A stretch of 64,000 nucleotides of DNA from Mycolicibacterium mucogenicum DSM 44124 (GTDB lineage: Bacteria; Actinomycetota; Actinomycetes; Mycobacteriales; Mycobacteriaceae): positions 5,084,001 through 5,148,000 of the forward strand of contig NZ_CP062008.1 of NCBI RefSeq assembly GCF_005670685.2, in the 5' to 3' direction. Positions 18,060 through 26,241 of the stretch are shown piece by piece; position 1 is the first letter of the stretch; every line of letters begins with the position of its first letter. Below the pieces are notes generated by a model that made no database searches, was not told where the DNA came from, and saw only the letters and a program-made list of their open reading frames with translations. The position numbers were made by a program, and so were the translations under genes.

Positions 18060-19298
18060 CTAGCTCAGCGCCTGATCCAGGTCGGCGATCAGATCCTCGG
18101 TGCCCTCGAGCCCGACGGAAATCCGCACCACACCGTCGCCCAGACCGATCGCGGCCCGGCCCTCCGGTCCCATCGCACGGTGCGTGGTGGTGGCCGGGTG
18201 GGTGATCAGCGTCTTGGAATCGCCGAGGTTGTTGGAGATGTCGATGACCTGCAACTTGTCGAGCACCTCGAACGCCCGGTCCTTCGCAGACCCTCCTGCC
18301 CCAGCGGAGAGCTCGAAGGTGACGACGGTGCCGCCGCCGCGCATCTGCCGCTTGGCCAGGTCATGCTGCGGATGTGACTGCAGGAACGGGTATTTCACCC
18401 AGTTCACGCCGCGCACGCCTTCCAGGAACTCGGCCACGCGCTGCGCGGAACGGTTCGAGTAGTCGACCCGGACCGCCAGCGTCTCAAGGCCTTTCAGCAT
18501 CGTCCAGGCGTTGAACGCGCTCATCGCCGGGCCCGTGTGCCGCATCAGCTGCTGCACCGGGCCGGAGATGAATTCCTTGTCGCCGAGGATCGCCCCGCCG
18601 AGCACCCGGCCCTGGCCGTCGATGTGCTTGGTGCCCGAGTACACGACGACGTCGGCGCCCAGCTCCAGCCCCTGCTGCAGCAGCGGTGTCGCGAAGACGT
18701 TGTCCAGCACCACCTTTGCACCGGCGGCGTGTGCCAGCTCGGACACCGCGGCGATGTCCACCAGCGACTGCATCGGGTTGGACGGCGTCTCGAAGAACAC
18801 CGCGGTGGTCGGCACCGACAGCGCCTCCTCCCACTGCGACAGGTCGTCACCGTCGACGAAGACGGTCTCGACACCCCAGCGCGGGAGAATCTCGTTGCAC
18901 ACCACGAAACAGGAACCGAAGAGGCTGCGCGCCGCGACCAGCCGGTCGCCGGAGGCGAGCAGCGCACCCAGCGCGGTGAACACCGCCGCCATGCCGGTGG
19001 CCGTCGCGAAAGCAGCAGGCGCCCCTTCGATGAGCCGCAGCCGTTCCTCGAACATCTGGATGGTCGGGTTGCCGTAACGCGAGTACACGTACCGGTCGAT
19101 CTCGCCGGTGAACGCCTGCTCCGCGGCCGCCGCCGACTCGTAGACGTACCCCGAGGTCAGGTACATCGCCTCGGCGGTCTCCTCGAACTCGGACCGCAGC
19201 AGGCCGCCGCGCACGCCGATGGTCGCCTGGCTGACGCCGTCGGGCAACGGTGCGGGGACCCGGACCGAGGGGACGCCGTCGGCGTTCACGCCCCTCAC
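18060..19298 (-). CDS. metZ: O-succinylhomoserine sulfhydrylase
   Basis: 412 residues, close to the family length of about 406. This Cys/Met-metabolism PLP enzyme makes homocysteine from O-succinylhomoserine and sulfide. The PLP lysine lies in VYSGTKHIDGQGRVLGG; the N-terminal LPDGVSQATIGVRGG and SRYGNPTIQMFEERL match mycobacterial MetZ as I recall it. The GTG at 19298 overlaps the rhodanese stop as GTGA, so the two are coupled. The rhodanese may supply sulfur nearby. Confidence 0.94.
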   Translation of the reverse strand: MRGVNADGVPSVRVPAPLPDGVSQATIGVRGGLLRSEFEETAEAMYLTSGYVYESAAAAEQAFTGEIDRYVYSRYGNPTIQMFEERLRLIEGAPAAFATATGMAAVFTALGALLASGDRLVAARSLFGSCFVVCNEILPRWGVETVFVDGDDLSQWEEALSVPTTAVFFETPSNPMQSLVDIAAVSELAHAAGAKVVLDNVFATPLLQQGLELGADVVVYSGTKHIDGQGRVLGGAILGDKEFISGPVQQLMRHTGPAMSAFNAWTMLKGLETLAVRVDYSNRSAQRVAEFLEGVRGVNWVKYPFLQSHPQHDLAKRQMRGGGTVVTFELSAGAGGSAKDRAFEVLDKLQVIDISNNLGDSKTLITHPATTTHRAMGPEGRAAIGLGDGVVRISVGLEGTEDLIADLDQALS

Positions 19299-19708
19299 GA
19301 CTGCACCCAGGGCAGTCCGATGGCGCGCCAGCCGCTGCCACCGCGGTGCCGGTTTTCATCGAGGTTGCCCTCGAAACCGTCGAGCACGTTGTACGACGGG
19401 CCGATGCCCGCCGCCGTCGCCGCCTCGGCCGCACCGATCGAACGATTACCCGAGCGACAGAGGAACACCACCGGCCGTTCGCCGGGCGTCACACCTGCGG
19501 CCAGCAGGTCGTCGACGAAGCTGGTATTGCGCTTGCCGTCATTCGACACCCACTCGATGTACACAACGTCCCGCCCGAGGCTGGAGATGTCGGGCACGCC
19601 CACCCAGCGCCATTCGGCGTCGGTCCGGCAGTCGACAAGCACCGCCTCGGGGTTCTCACTGAGCAGGTCCCAGGCCTGCTGCGGCGTGATATCTCCCGCG
19701 TAGCTCAC
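19295..19708 (-). CDS. Rhodanese-like sulfurtransferase (Rv0390-like)
   Basis: 137 residues from the GTG at 19708 (VSYAGDITPQQAWD), close to the 140 of the M. tuberculosis protein as I recall. Single rhodanese domain; the active loop is FLCRSGNRS with the catalytic Cys. A longer start would add an atypical tail. Transfers sulfane sulfur, and its position directly before metZ fits sulfur assimilation. Stop and metZ start overlap. Confidence 0.87.
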   Translation of the reverse strand: MSYAGDITPQQAWDLLSENPEAVLVDCRTDAEWRWVGVPDISSLGRDVVYIEWVSNDGKRNTSFVDDLLAAGVTPGERPVVFLCRSGNRSIGAAEAATAAGIGPSYNVLDGFEGNLDENRHRGGSGWRAIGLPWVQS

Positions 19709-19728
19709 GGATGCGAGTCTGTCACAAA

Positions 19729-20178
19729 CTAGCTCAGGACCGGCGAGCACACCTTCCATGCGCCGTCCTCGTTCACCAGCACCACCGGCGCCGTGGGCTT
19801 CTGATCCGGTGTCTTGTCGAAGTGGTACACGAGCACAGCGGTGGCCTTCTGGCCGTCGAATTTGATGTCGCGCACCTCGTCGACGTAGCGCTGCCCGTTC
19901 TTGGCTGCCGAATCTTCTTGCTTGGCAAGCACATCCGCCTCGGTGCCGGCCTGCGCCTTGCAGGTGTACGTCTGGAAGCGCGCGTAGTCCTTGCGCTGCA
20001 GCCCGTCGTTCTGGCCGACGACCGCGGTGCGCACCAGCTGCTCCGGCGTCGGATCATTCCGGCCGAAGACCCCGATCGCGTTCAGGACGGCAATTATGAC
20101 CACGAGGACCACAATCAGCGCCAGCGCGGCCAGGAACGGGCCCAGCGTCTGCCGCGGCTGCGATTCCGATTCGGTCAT
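19729..20178 (-). CDS. Membrane-anchored protein with small extracytoplasmic domain
   Basis: 149 residues. One N-terminal membrane helix (about 12-35), then a domain with VRTAVVGQNDGLQRKDYARFQTYTC and KATAVLVYHFDK resembling the DUF4878/NTF2-like extracytoplasmic folds of mycobacterial membrane proteins. It has two Cys residues that could pair outside the membrane. It overlaps the PurT-like gene by four bases (20175-20178), suggesting coupling. Function unknown. Confidence 0.68.
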   Translation of the reverse strand: MTESESQPRQTLGPFLAALALIVVLVVIIAVLNAIGVFGRNDPTPEQLVRTAVVGQNDGLQRKDYARFQTYTCKAQAGTEADVLAKQEDSAAKNGQRYVDEVRDIKFDGQKATAVLVYHFDKTPDQKPTAPVVLVNEDGAWKVCSPVLS

Positions 20179-21314
20179 GGTGCCGTCCCTGTCTGGTTGA
20201 TCGCGGCCGAGTGGTTGAGCACAGCGGCCACCTGATGCGCGCGGTCACGCGCCCGCACGACGTCCGGCGCCGTCGCCAATGCCACGCACACCTCGCCAGA
20301 GAGCCGCACGTCGCTCTCGGCGATGGCCAGCGCATCCGGCAGTGCCCGCGCGAGCGCCGCGCGGTCCGACGACGGGCGGCTGACCTCACCAGCCGCCGGC
20401 GAGATCATGATGGTGTCGACCGGCAGCCCGAGGACCGCCCGCGCATGCAGGTCGAACTGCGACAGCCGCTGTGAGCGCGTCGTCACGAAGCCGGCGCCCG
20501 TCAGCATCGGATGAACCGTCGCGAAGTACACCTCCTCGGCCCCCGACTCCGGGTCGGCGCCGAGCAACAGGTCGACCGTGAACAGCCCCGTGCCGCCGAG
20601 CTTGCCCACGATCCGGGCGGCGATCGAGCGCGCCGCGTCCAGCGCCGACTCCGACAGCTCGTGCGGCTGCCACAACTCCAGCGGGCCCCCGTTGTCGCGG
20701 CGGTGACCGATCGGCTCACAGAACTGCACCACCGGGCCCGCCTGGCCCTGCGTCCGCACCGTCAGCATCGTGAACTCGGCCGCCACGTCGACGGCCGTCT
20801 CGGCCATCACCCGCTCACCGCCCGCGGCCACCGCACGGTGCCACGCGACGTCGACGTCCTCGAGACGCGACAGCACCGAACGGCCCGCGCCCTCGGTTCC
20901 CGGATGCGTCACCGGCGTGATGGTCAAGGGCAGCCCCGCGTGCCCGGCCACCGCGGTCAGCTCGTCGACCGATCCGGCGAACCAGAACGGGGGCGTCGGC
21001 AGCCCGAGCTCGTCGGCCGCCAGGGTGCGCAGCGCCTCGCGATCGGAGGCGAGCCGCAGGGCAGCCGGCGTCGGGAACACCGCGACTTCGTCGAGCCCGG
21101 CCAATGCCTGCACGACGTCGGCGCCGAGGTCCGCCGCCGGGGACTGCACCACCACCAGCTGCGGGGTGTGCCGGTCGATCAGGGTCCGCAATGCCTCCCC
21201 TCCCGTGGGCGCGGGCACCGCGGTCGCCCGCGTCCCCAGCCGCTGGAAGGACAGCACCAGTTCACTGCTCAGCTCACCGATGCCGAGAACCAGAACCGTT
21301 GTCCGATCCACCAA
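20175..21314 (-). CDS. PurT-like ATP-grasp protein with degenerate active site
   Basis: 379 residues, shorter than the about 390-420 expected for PurT. It keeps the scaffold: GIGELSSELVLSFQRLG, LAADELGLPT, WQPHELSESAL, LGGTGLF, RSQRLSQFDLHARAVLGLPV. Against the E. coli enzyme recalled from memory, the ATP lysine becomes T133, the metal-ligand glutamates become D248 and T266, the PRPHDTG loop becomes PMLTGAG, and the EIEAIATD segment is lost. It is therefore probably not a working formate-dependent GAR formyltransferase; a regulatory or relic role is inferred. Located where mycobacteria carry purT, upstream of the rhodanese-metZ pair. Confidence 0.75.
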   Translation of the reverse strand: MVDRTTVLVLGIGELSSELVLSFQRLGTRATAVPAPTGGEALRTLIDRHTPQLVVVQSPAADLGADVVQALAGLDEVAVFPTPAALRLASDREALRTLAADELGLPTPPFWFAGSVDELTAVAGHAGLPLTITPVTHPGTEGAGRSVLSRLEDVDVAWHRAVAAGGERVMAETAVDVAAEFTMLTVRTQGQAGPVVQFCEPIGHRRDNGGPLELWQPHELSESALDAARSIAARIVGKLGGTGLFTVDLLLGADPESGAEEVYFATVHPMLTGAGFVTTRSQRLSQFDLHARAVLGLPVDTIMISPAAGEVSRPSSDRAALARALPDALAIAESDVRLSGEVCVALATAPDVVRARDRAHQVAAVLNHSAAINQTGTAP

Positions 21315-21363
21315 GTCACCAACCTCCCCCGTCGCTCGCTCGCCCCGTCGACCACTCTCCCCG

Positions 21364-21672
21364 TCAACCCAACCTGATGTCGACGTAGCACCACCGCCAG
21401 CTCTCCCCCGGCTCGACCGACCGCATCACGGGATGGCCCGTGCGGCGATAGTGCTCGTTGGCGTGTTGGTGCGGACTGGAATCACAACAACTGACCTGCC
21501 CGCACGTCAGACACATCCGAAGGTGCGCCCACGTATCCTCCCCAAGTGCCGCACAGTCACCACAGCGGCCGGGCGTCTGCGGCTCCGGTTCAGGTTGGCC
21601 GACAGCGTCGGCGAGGTGCGTGCAGGTGGTCGGGGAATTTTCTTCGCGCGGTCGCGTTGCCCGTGACTGCAT
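21364..21672 (-). CDS. UBP-type zinc finger protein
   Basis: 102 residues. The fold is marked by CTHL, CGDC, CLTCGQVSCCDSS, HANEHYRRTGHPVM: the Cys/His spacing of the zinc-finger UBP domain, which in eukaryotes binds the ubiquitin C-terminus and in actinobacteria occurs as small stand-alone proteins. The ATG at 21672 is preferred over 21687 because GGGGA lies at good spacing. It is divergent from the antiporter gene. Bacterial function unknown. Confidence 0.78.
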   Translation of the reverse strand: MQSRATRPREENSPTTCTHLADAVGQPEPEPQTPGRCGDCAALGEDTWAHLRMCLTCGQVSCCDSSPHQHANEHYRRTGHPVMRSVEPGESWRWCYVDIRLG

Positions 21673-21730
21673 CCATTTCCCCAGCATGTTGAACAAGGAT
21701 AGGGCTGGCTGACCGAGGAGGTTCGAGGAC

Positions 21731-23323
21731 GTGGGTGCCCCACTGCTGGCAGTGCTGGTGGCCTCGGTGTTGTTGGCCGCGCTGGCCCGCCGATACGACG
21801 TCTCCGCGCCGCTGGGACTCGTCGTCGCCGGACTGGCCGTCGGGCTGATCCCCGGCGTGCCGGCCATCGAGATGCAGCCGCAGTTGGTCATGTTCGTGGT
21901 GCTGCCGCCGCTGCTGTGGTCGGCCGGGCTGGAGAGCAGCTATCTGGCGCTACGCAAGAACGTCCGCCCCATCGGGCTGCTCGCCGTCGGGCTGCCGCTG
22001 GCCACCACGTTGGTGGTGGGCTTCGTCGCGTTTCACACCGTCCCGGAGCTGACGGTCGCCGCGGCCCTCACCCTGGGCGCCATCGTCGCGCCGCCCGACG
22101 CGGTGTCCGCCGCGGCCATCGGCCGCCGACTGGGACTGCCGCGCCAGATCATGACGCTGCTCGGCGGCGAGAGCCTGCTCAACGACGCCACGGCACTGAC
22201 CGCGTACAAGGTCGCGCTGGCCGCTGCCGTCGGCGCGGCCGCGACCTGGCAGGGCGCATTGGGCACCTTCGCGCTCGCCGCGGCGGGCGGTGTCGTGATC
22301 GGCGGCCTGATCGGCTGGCTCATCGAGTTCATCCGGACGTGGCTGGATGACCCGCTGGTCGAGAGCGCCATCGGGCTCGTCGCACCGTATTTCATCTACT
22401 GGCTGGCCGAAGAGGCGCACGGCTCCGGGGTGATCGCGGTGGTCGTCGCCGCACTGTTGCTCGGACAGCGCGCGACCCGGGCGTCGTACGCCACCCGGCT
22501 GCAGGACGACGCGGTGTGGAAGTCGATCCAGCTGGTACTGGAGTCGTTCGCGTTCCTGATGATCGGCCTGCAGCTGCCGATGGTCATCGACGAGCTGACC
22601 GGCATCCGCGCGGTCACCCTGATCGTGGCGTCGGCCGCGGTGCTGGCGACGGTCATCGGCATCCGCATCGTCTGGGTGTACGTCATGGCCTACACGCCGC
22701 GGATGCTGTTCCGCGGCGTCCGTGAGCGAGAACCCACGCCGACCCCGTCGCAGGTCTTCATCGTGGCGTGGGCGGGTATGCGCGGCGTCGTGTCACTGGC
22801 CGCGGCATTCGGTGTGCCGATGACGACGCTGGCCGGTGAACCCTTCCCGGGGCGGCCGCAGCTGGTGTTCCTGACATTCGTCGTGGTGGTCGGGACGCTG
22901 CTGTTGCACGGCCTGACGCTGCCGTGGCTGATCCGCGTGCTGGACGTGCGCAGCGAGGCCGAGGCCCACCAGGACGCCCTGGAACAGGCCGCGGCGTCGA
23001 GTCGTGCCGCGCAGGCAGCGGCCGACCGGCTCGATGAATTGCTGGCGCGCAGCAGCGATTCCAGCGCCCAACAGCACGTCGGCGAGATATTGCAGAACTG
23101 GAACGACCGGCGCCGCAACGCGGTGTGGGAGCGACTCGGCCGCAGTGACGACGACATCGGCGAGAGTCCGGCGTCGGCCATGCGCCGGCTGCGACTGGAG
23201 ATGCTGGCGGCCGAGCGCGAGACGTACATCGCCGAACGCGATGCCGGGAACATCGACGACGAGGTGCTGCGGTCGGTGCTTCACGGACTGGATCTGGAAG
23301 AGGCGGCGCTCAACCGGGAGTAG
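21731..23323 (+). CDS. Cation/proton antiporter, CPA1 (NhaP/YjcE) family
   Basis: 530 residues. About 12 membrane helices occupy residues 1-400, with GGESLLNDATALTAYK and APPDAVSAAAIGRRL matching the Na+/H+ exchanger core (Asp pair and GGESLLND). A cytoplasmic helical tail of about 120 residues follows. It would exchange Na+ or K+ for protons across the inner membrane. GTG start at 21731 after a purine-rich ribosome site. Similar in shape to Rv2287. Confidence 0.87.
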   Translation: MGAPLLAVLVASVLLAALARRYDVSAPLGLVVAGLAVGLIPGVPAIEMQPQLVMFVVLPPLLWSAGLESSYLALRKNVRPIGLLAVGLPLATTLVVGFVAFHTVPELTVAAALTLGAIVAPPDAVSAAAIGRRLGLPRQIMTLLGGESLLNDATALTAYKVALAAAVGAAATWQGALGTFALAAAGGVVIGGLIGWLIEFIRTWLDDPLVESAIGLVAPYFIYWLAEEAHGSGVIAVVVAALLLGQRATRASYATRLQDDAVWKSIQLVLESFAFLMIGLQLPMVIDELTGIRAVTLIVASAAVLATVIGIRIVWVYVMAYTPRMLFRGVREREPTPTPSQVFIVAWAGMRGVVSLAAAFGVPMTTLAGEPFPGRPQLVFLTFVVVVGTLLLHGLTLPWLIRVLDVRSEAEAHQDALEQAAASSRAAQAAADRLDELLARSSDSSAQQHVGEILQNWNDRRRNAVWERLGRSDDDIGESPASAMRRLRLEMLAAERETYIAERDAGNIDDEVLRSVLHGLDLEEAALNRE

Positions 23324-23339
23324 GGCTCGGGTCCCGCGC

Positions 23340-23398
23340 CGAGAGTGCGGGAAATGGCCTACATCTCGGCGAATTCACGGCCATATCGCCCACTGTCG
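23340..23398. repeat. 59-base imperfect stem-loop after the antiporter
   Basis: 20-base arms (16 matches) at 23340-23359 and 23379-23398 enclose a 19-base loop, starting 17 bases after the antiporter stop. It shares CGAGAGTG at its outer end with the element at 9185-9247. It may act as a terminator or belong to a dispersed repeat. Confidence 0.5.
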
Positions 23399-23451
23399 AG
23401 GCGACCCTGCGCCCTGAGTTCAGGGTCACCGAGGTCGAGCCGCCGATTCAA

Positions 23452-23676
23452 GTTGAGCCTGTAGTGAGGGCGCAACCTACTCGCACAAATACGCCCTAGG
23501 TACAGGATCAACCGGTCTGCACGCCGATCCCAGGTTGAGCCTGTAGTGAGGGCGCAACCTACTCGCACAAATACGCCCTAGGTACAGGATCAACCGGTCT
23601 GCACGCCGATCCCAGGTTGAGCCTGTAGTGAGGGCGCAACCTACTCGCACAAATACGCCCTAGGTACAGGATCAAC
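23452..23676. repeat. Tandem 82-bp hairpin repeat, 2.7 copies
   Basis: Copies begin at 23452, 23534 and 23616; two are full 82 bases and the third stops after about 60. The 60-bp hairpin block is identical in all three by eye, and the linker is identical between copies 1 and 2. Each copy holds a 21-base inverted repeat, GTTGAGCCTGTA at the left and TACAGGATCAAC at the right, 17 of 21 pairs matching, around a 19-base loop containing TCGCACAAATA. A partial match (CGCCGAT) lies just before the first copy. It has the character of a VNTR-like intergenic array and lies in the only gap over 300 bases (23324-23745), which shows no convincing gene. Confidence 0.85.
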
Positions 23677-23708
23677 GGGCCACCGTGCACTTTCGACGCA
23701 ACCAGCCC

Positions 23709-23754
23709 TTGACGCCGCCGCGACGCCCACCTAACCTACAACCAAATGGTTGTA
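23709..23754 (+). promoter_or_regulatory. arsR promoter with overlapping palindromic operator
   Basis: TTGACG at 23709-23714 and TAACCT at 23732-23737 are spaced by 17 bases, predicting a transcript starting at or next to the ATG at 23746 (leaderless). A perfect 8+2+8 palindrome at 23737-23754 (left arm TACAACCA) covers the -10 end, predicted start and first codons, the expected place for ArsR autorepression. Confidence 0.7.
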
Positions 23755-24141
23755 AATACTTCCCCTGAGGCCTTCACCGATGCGGAGATCGACCGGATCT
23801 TCCACGCGTTGGCGGACGCCACCCGCCGCGACATCGTCGCCCGCACGATGCGCAGCGACCAGTCGGTGAGCGCGCTCGCCCGCGGCTACGACATGAGCTT
23901 CGCGGCGGTGCAGAAACACGTCGCGGTACTGGCCGGTGCCGCGTTGGTGCATAAAGAGCGCCGCGGCCGGGAACAACTCGTGCGTGCGGTGCCCGAAACC
24001 CTGCACCGAGCGGGCGTGCTCCTGGAGCGGTACGCGGCGCTCTGGCACGACCGTGCCGCGAGCATCGAGGCGATCCTCGCCGAAGACGGTTACCCACCAC
24101 ACGAAAAATCAAGCAGCACAAAACGAAAGGACCACCGATGA
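23746..24141 (+). CDS. ArsR-family transcriptional regulator
   Basis: 131 residues. The winged helix spans about 12-95 with FHALADATRRDIVARTMRSD, VSALARGYDMSFAAVQKHVAVL and KERRGREQLVRA. It lacks the Cys-rich metal site of ArsR metal sensors and resembles the SdpR-like group paired with AHSA1/SRPBCC genes. The start codon lies in a palindromic operator, pointing to autorepression. The stop overlaps the SRPBCC start as ATGA. Confidence 0.88.
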   Translation: MVVNTSPEAFTDAEIDRIFHALADATRRDIVARTMRSDQSVSALARGYDMSFAAVQKHVAVLAGAALVHKERRGREQLVRAVPETLHRAGVLLERYAALWHDRAASIEAILAEDGYPPHEKSSSTKRKDHR

Positions 24142-24623
24142 CGGTGATCAGCAGCGCCGCCGACCCGCAAGCCCTCACCATGACCTTCGTGGCCGAGTTC
24201 GCCGCGCCACCGGCGCGGGTCTGGCAGGTGTGGGAAGACCCGCGGCAGCTGGAACGCTGGTGGGGTCCGCCGACGTGGCCGGCCACGTTCACCCGGCACG
24301 AGCTCACCCCGAGCGGGCAGTCGCGCTATCACATGACGGGTCCCGAGGGCGAGAAGGCGCCGGGCTGGTGGACCACGCTCGAGGTCGACGCACCGTCTCG
24401 GCTTCTCATCGAAGACGGCTTCTCGCAGCCCGACGGCGAGCCTGACCCCGAAATGCCCACGATGCGCCTCGAAGTGTCGTTCGACGCGATCGACACCGGC
24501 ACCCGGATGACGATCGTCACCCGGTTCACCGACCTCGAACAACTCGAGAAGGTGACCGCGATGGGCATGGTCGAGGGCATGACCGGCGCCCTCGGCCAGA
24601 TCGACGCGCTGCTGGCTGCCTGA
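24138..24623 (+). CDS. SRPBCC/AHSA1-family protein
   Basis: 161 residues of the START-like helix-grip fold, with FAAPPARVWQVWEDPRQLERWWGPPTWP and the closing GMVEGMTGALGQIDALLA. The cavity binds a hydrophobic ligand; the family is often encoded next to an ArsR repressor in actinobacteria. Coupled to arsR by ATGA. The ligand is unknown. Confidence 0.82.
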   Translation: MTVISSAADPQALTMTFVAEFAAPPARVWQVWEDPRQLERWWGPPTWPATFTRHELTPSGQSRYHMTGPEGEKAPGWWTTLEVDAPSRLLIEDGFSQPDGEPDPEMPTMRLEVSFDAIDTGTRMTIVTRFTDLEQLEKVTAMGMVEGMTGALGQIDALLAA

Positions 24624-24654
24624 CCGAAAACGACTGAAAGACAAGGAGAACGAC

Positions 24655-25116
24655 GTGCCGACAGCCATCCAGCCATGTCTCTGGTTCAACGACCAGGCCC
24701 GCGAGGCCATGAACTACTACGTCGACGTGTTTCCGAACTCCCGGATCATCTCGGTCGAGGAGTACCCGGACGAGGCCCTTGACGAACATTTCAAGGGCAT
24801 GTCGGGCAAGGTGCTGGGCGGCCGATTCAGTTTGAACGGCGTCGATTTCGTCTGCCTCGACGGCGGACCGCTGTTCACCTTCAACGAATCCATCTCGTTC
24901 GTCGTCGAATGCGCAGACCAGGACGAGATCGACCACTACTGGTCCAAACTCTCGCACGTGCCGGAATCCGAGCAATGCGGTTGGTGCAAGGACCGATTCG
25001 GGATCAGCTGGCAGATCATCCCCGCCAAGATGGATCAGCTACTGGGCCGCCCCGAGCAGATGCAGACGATGATGCGCCAGAAGAAGATCGTGATCGCCGA
25101 ACTGGAGAACGCCTGA
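24655..25116 (+). CDS. VOC-superfamily protein (PhnB/3-dmu-9_3-mt type)
   Basis: 153 residues, starting at a GTG after AAGGAG. IQPCLWFNDQAREAMNYYVDVF and the closing SDRFGISWQII-like segment (CKDRFGISWQIIP) match the PhnB/VOC fold of paired beta-alpha-beta units. Such proteins bind a metal or act as small-molecule binders; the active residues are not clear. It lies 31 bases after the SRPBCC gene in the arsR operon. Confidence 0.8.
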   Translation: MPTAIQPCLWFNDQAREAMNYYVDVFPNSRIISVEEYPDEALDEHFKGMSGKVLGGRFSLNGVDFVCLDGGPLFTFNESISFVVECADQDEIDHYWSKLSHVPESEQCGWCKDRFGISWQIIPAKMDQLLGRPEQMQTMMRQKKIVIAELENA

Positions 25117-25216
25117 CCCGACCCGGCCGCGGGGATCGCGCTATCGTGGAAAGTGCCCGCCGAGAACGAGAATCGAAGCGGGACAATACCTCTACGGGAG
25201 AAGGCGAGGATTCGCT

Positions 25217-25408
25217 ATGAACGCGGCGGGCAAACCCGAAGCCCTCGGCGAGGTGTACGAGCAGGCGGGCGCGATCGCCACGGCGACGCACGACGCCGAC
25301 GGCCGGTTGCAGTGGACGGTGCAGTCTCACGACGGATCCAGCGCCGACACAAAGGCTTTGGCGAGCACGACGAGCTGGACGCCGGTGAATCCGGAGACGG
25401 TACTGTGA
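25217..25408 (+). CDS. Small protein coupled to GH25 lysozyme gene
   Basis: 63 residues, starting after a GAGGAT-type ribosome site. The sequence is small and hydrophilic (EALGEVYEQAGAIATATHDADGRLQW) without signal peptide or membrane helix. The stop overlaps the lysozyme start as GTGA, so the pair was probably translated together. No family recognised. Confidence 0.5.
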   Translation: MNAAGKPEALGEVYEQAGAIATATHDADGRLQWTVQSHDGSSADTKALASTTSWTPVNPETVL

Positions 25409-26241
25409 CGCTCTACGGACCGGACACGTCGAACAACAACTTCCGCTCGGCCGCCGATGCCATCGCCTTCGTCTCCCAGCTACCCGGCCAGGGTTTCTCC
25501 TGGATCGAGCAGAAGGTGTCCGAAGGCAGTTACTACCGGGATCCGTACTGGCCGGTGATCGCACAGTGGTGCCGGGACAACCACTTTCCGCACATCGGCT
25601 ATCACTACGTCACCACCAACAGCCCGGCGGCGCAGGCCCAGACGTGGCTCAGCAATAACGGTGGCCAGTATGCGATGCTCGACTTCGAAGCGAATTCCGG
25701 TGACATCCACAACTTCTGGGCCGTGGTCAATGCCTTCAATGCCGTCGGGGTGACGATCTCGCTGTCGTACATCCCGCATTGGTACTGGCAACAGGTCGGC
25801 TCGCCCGACATCTCTCAGGTACCGGGCCTCATCGCGTCGAATTACGTCAACGGCACCGGCTACGCGTCAAACCTCTATCCCGGCAACGACAATCAGCGCT
25901 ACTGGTTCCCCTACGGTGGTGCCACGCCGCAGATCCTGCAGTTCACCGATGCCGCACTGGTCGGGAATCTGTCGGTGGACTGCAACGCATTCCAGGGCAC
26001 GCTCGACCAACTCATCGCACTGCTGAACGGAGGAACCGTGACTCAACCGGACCCGAACACCGCGACCCTCAATCAGATCCTGGCCATCGTGCAGGACATC
26101 CAGACCCAGTTACGCGGCCCGAACCTGAAAGGCTGGCCGCAGCTCGGTCACAACGCTGCCGGGCAGAACCTGACAGTGGTGGACGCACTGGCCGCGCTCA
26201 GGGCGGACGTCGACGCCCTCAAGGCCTCGTCGGCCGTGTGA
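25405..26241 (+). CDS. GH25-like lysozyme, phage endolysin type
   Basis: 278 residues starting at a GTG overlapping the small upstream gene. N-terminal LYGPDTSNNNF begins a TIM-barrel like glycoside hydrolase 25. The catalytic pair D93-F-E95 lies in YAMLDFEANSGD. A C-terminal extension (about 215-278) with helical repeats LNQILAIVQDIQTQL and VVDALAALRADVDAL may be a cell-wall or oligomerisation module. There is no signal peptide, as for phage endolysins. No phage structural genes lie nearby, so it is a stand-alone cargo-like gene. Confidence 0.78.
   Translation: MTLYGPDTSNNNFRSAADAIAFVSQLPGQGFSWIEQKVSEGSYYRDPYWPVIAQWCRDNHFPHIGYHYVTTNSPAAQAQTWLSNNGGQYAMLDFEANSGDIHNFWAVVNAFNAVGVTISLSYIPHWYWQQVGSPDISQVPGLIASNYVNGTGYASNLYPGNDNQRYWFPYGGATPQILQFTDAALVGNLSVDCNAFQGTLDQLIALLNGGTVTQPDPNTATLNQILAIVQDIQTQLRGPNLKGWPQLGHNAAGQNLTVVDALAALRADVDALKASSAV

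Noticed and set aside
23359..23568. Open frame across the tandem hairpin repeats
   Set aside because: It follows the repeat rather than a protein pattern, with no ribosome site or homology signal.
23452..23676. CRISPR array
   Set aside because: The units abut one another with no unique spacers, and no cas genes are near.
25153..25404. Extension of the GH25 gene upstream
   Set aside because: It is a shadow of the small upstream gene; the GTG at 25405 gives a normal N-terminus.
25117..26241. Prophage remnant
   Set aside because: Only a lysozyme-like pair is seen; no capsid, tail, integrase or att site found in the surroundings.
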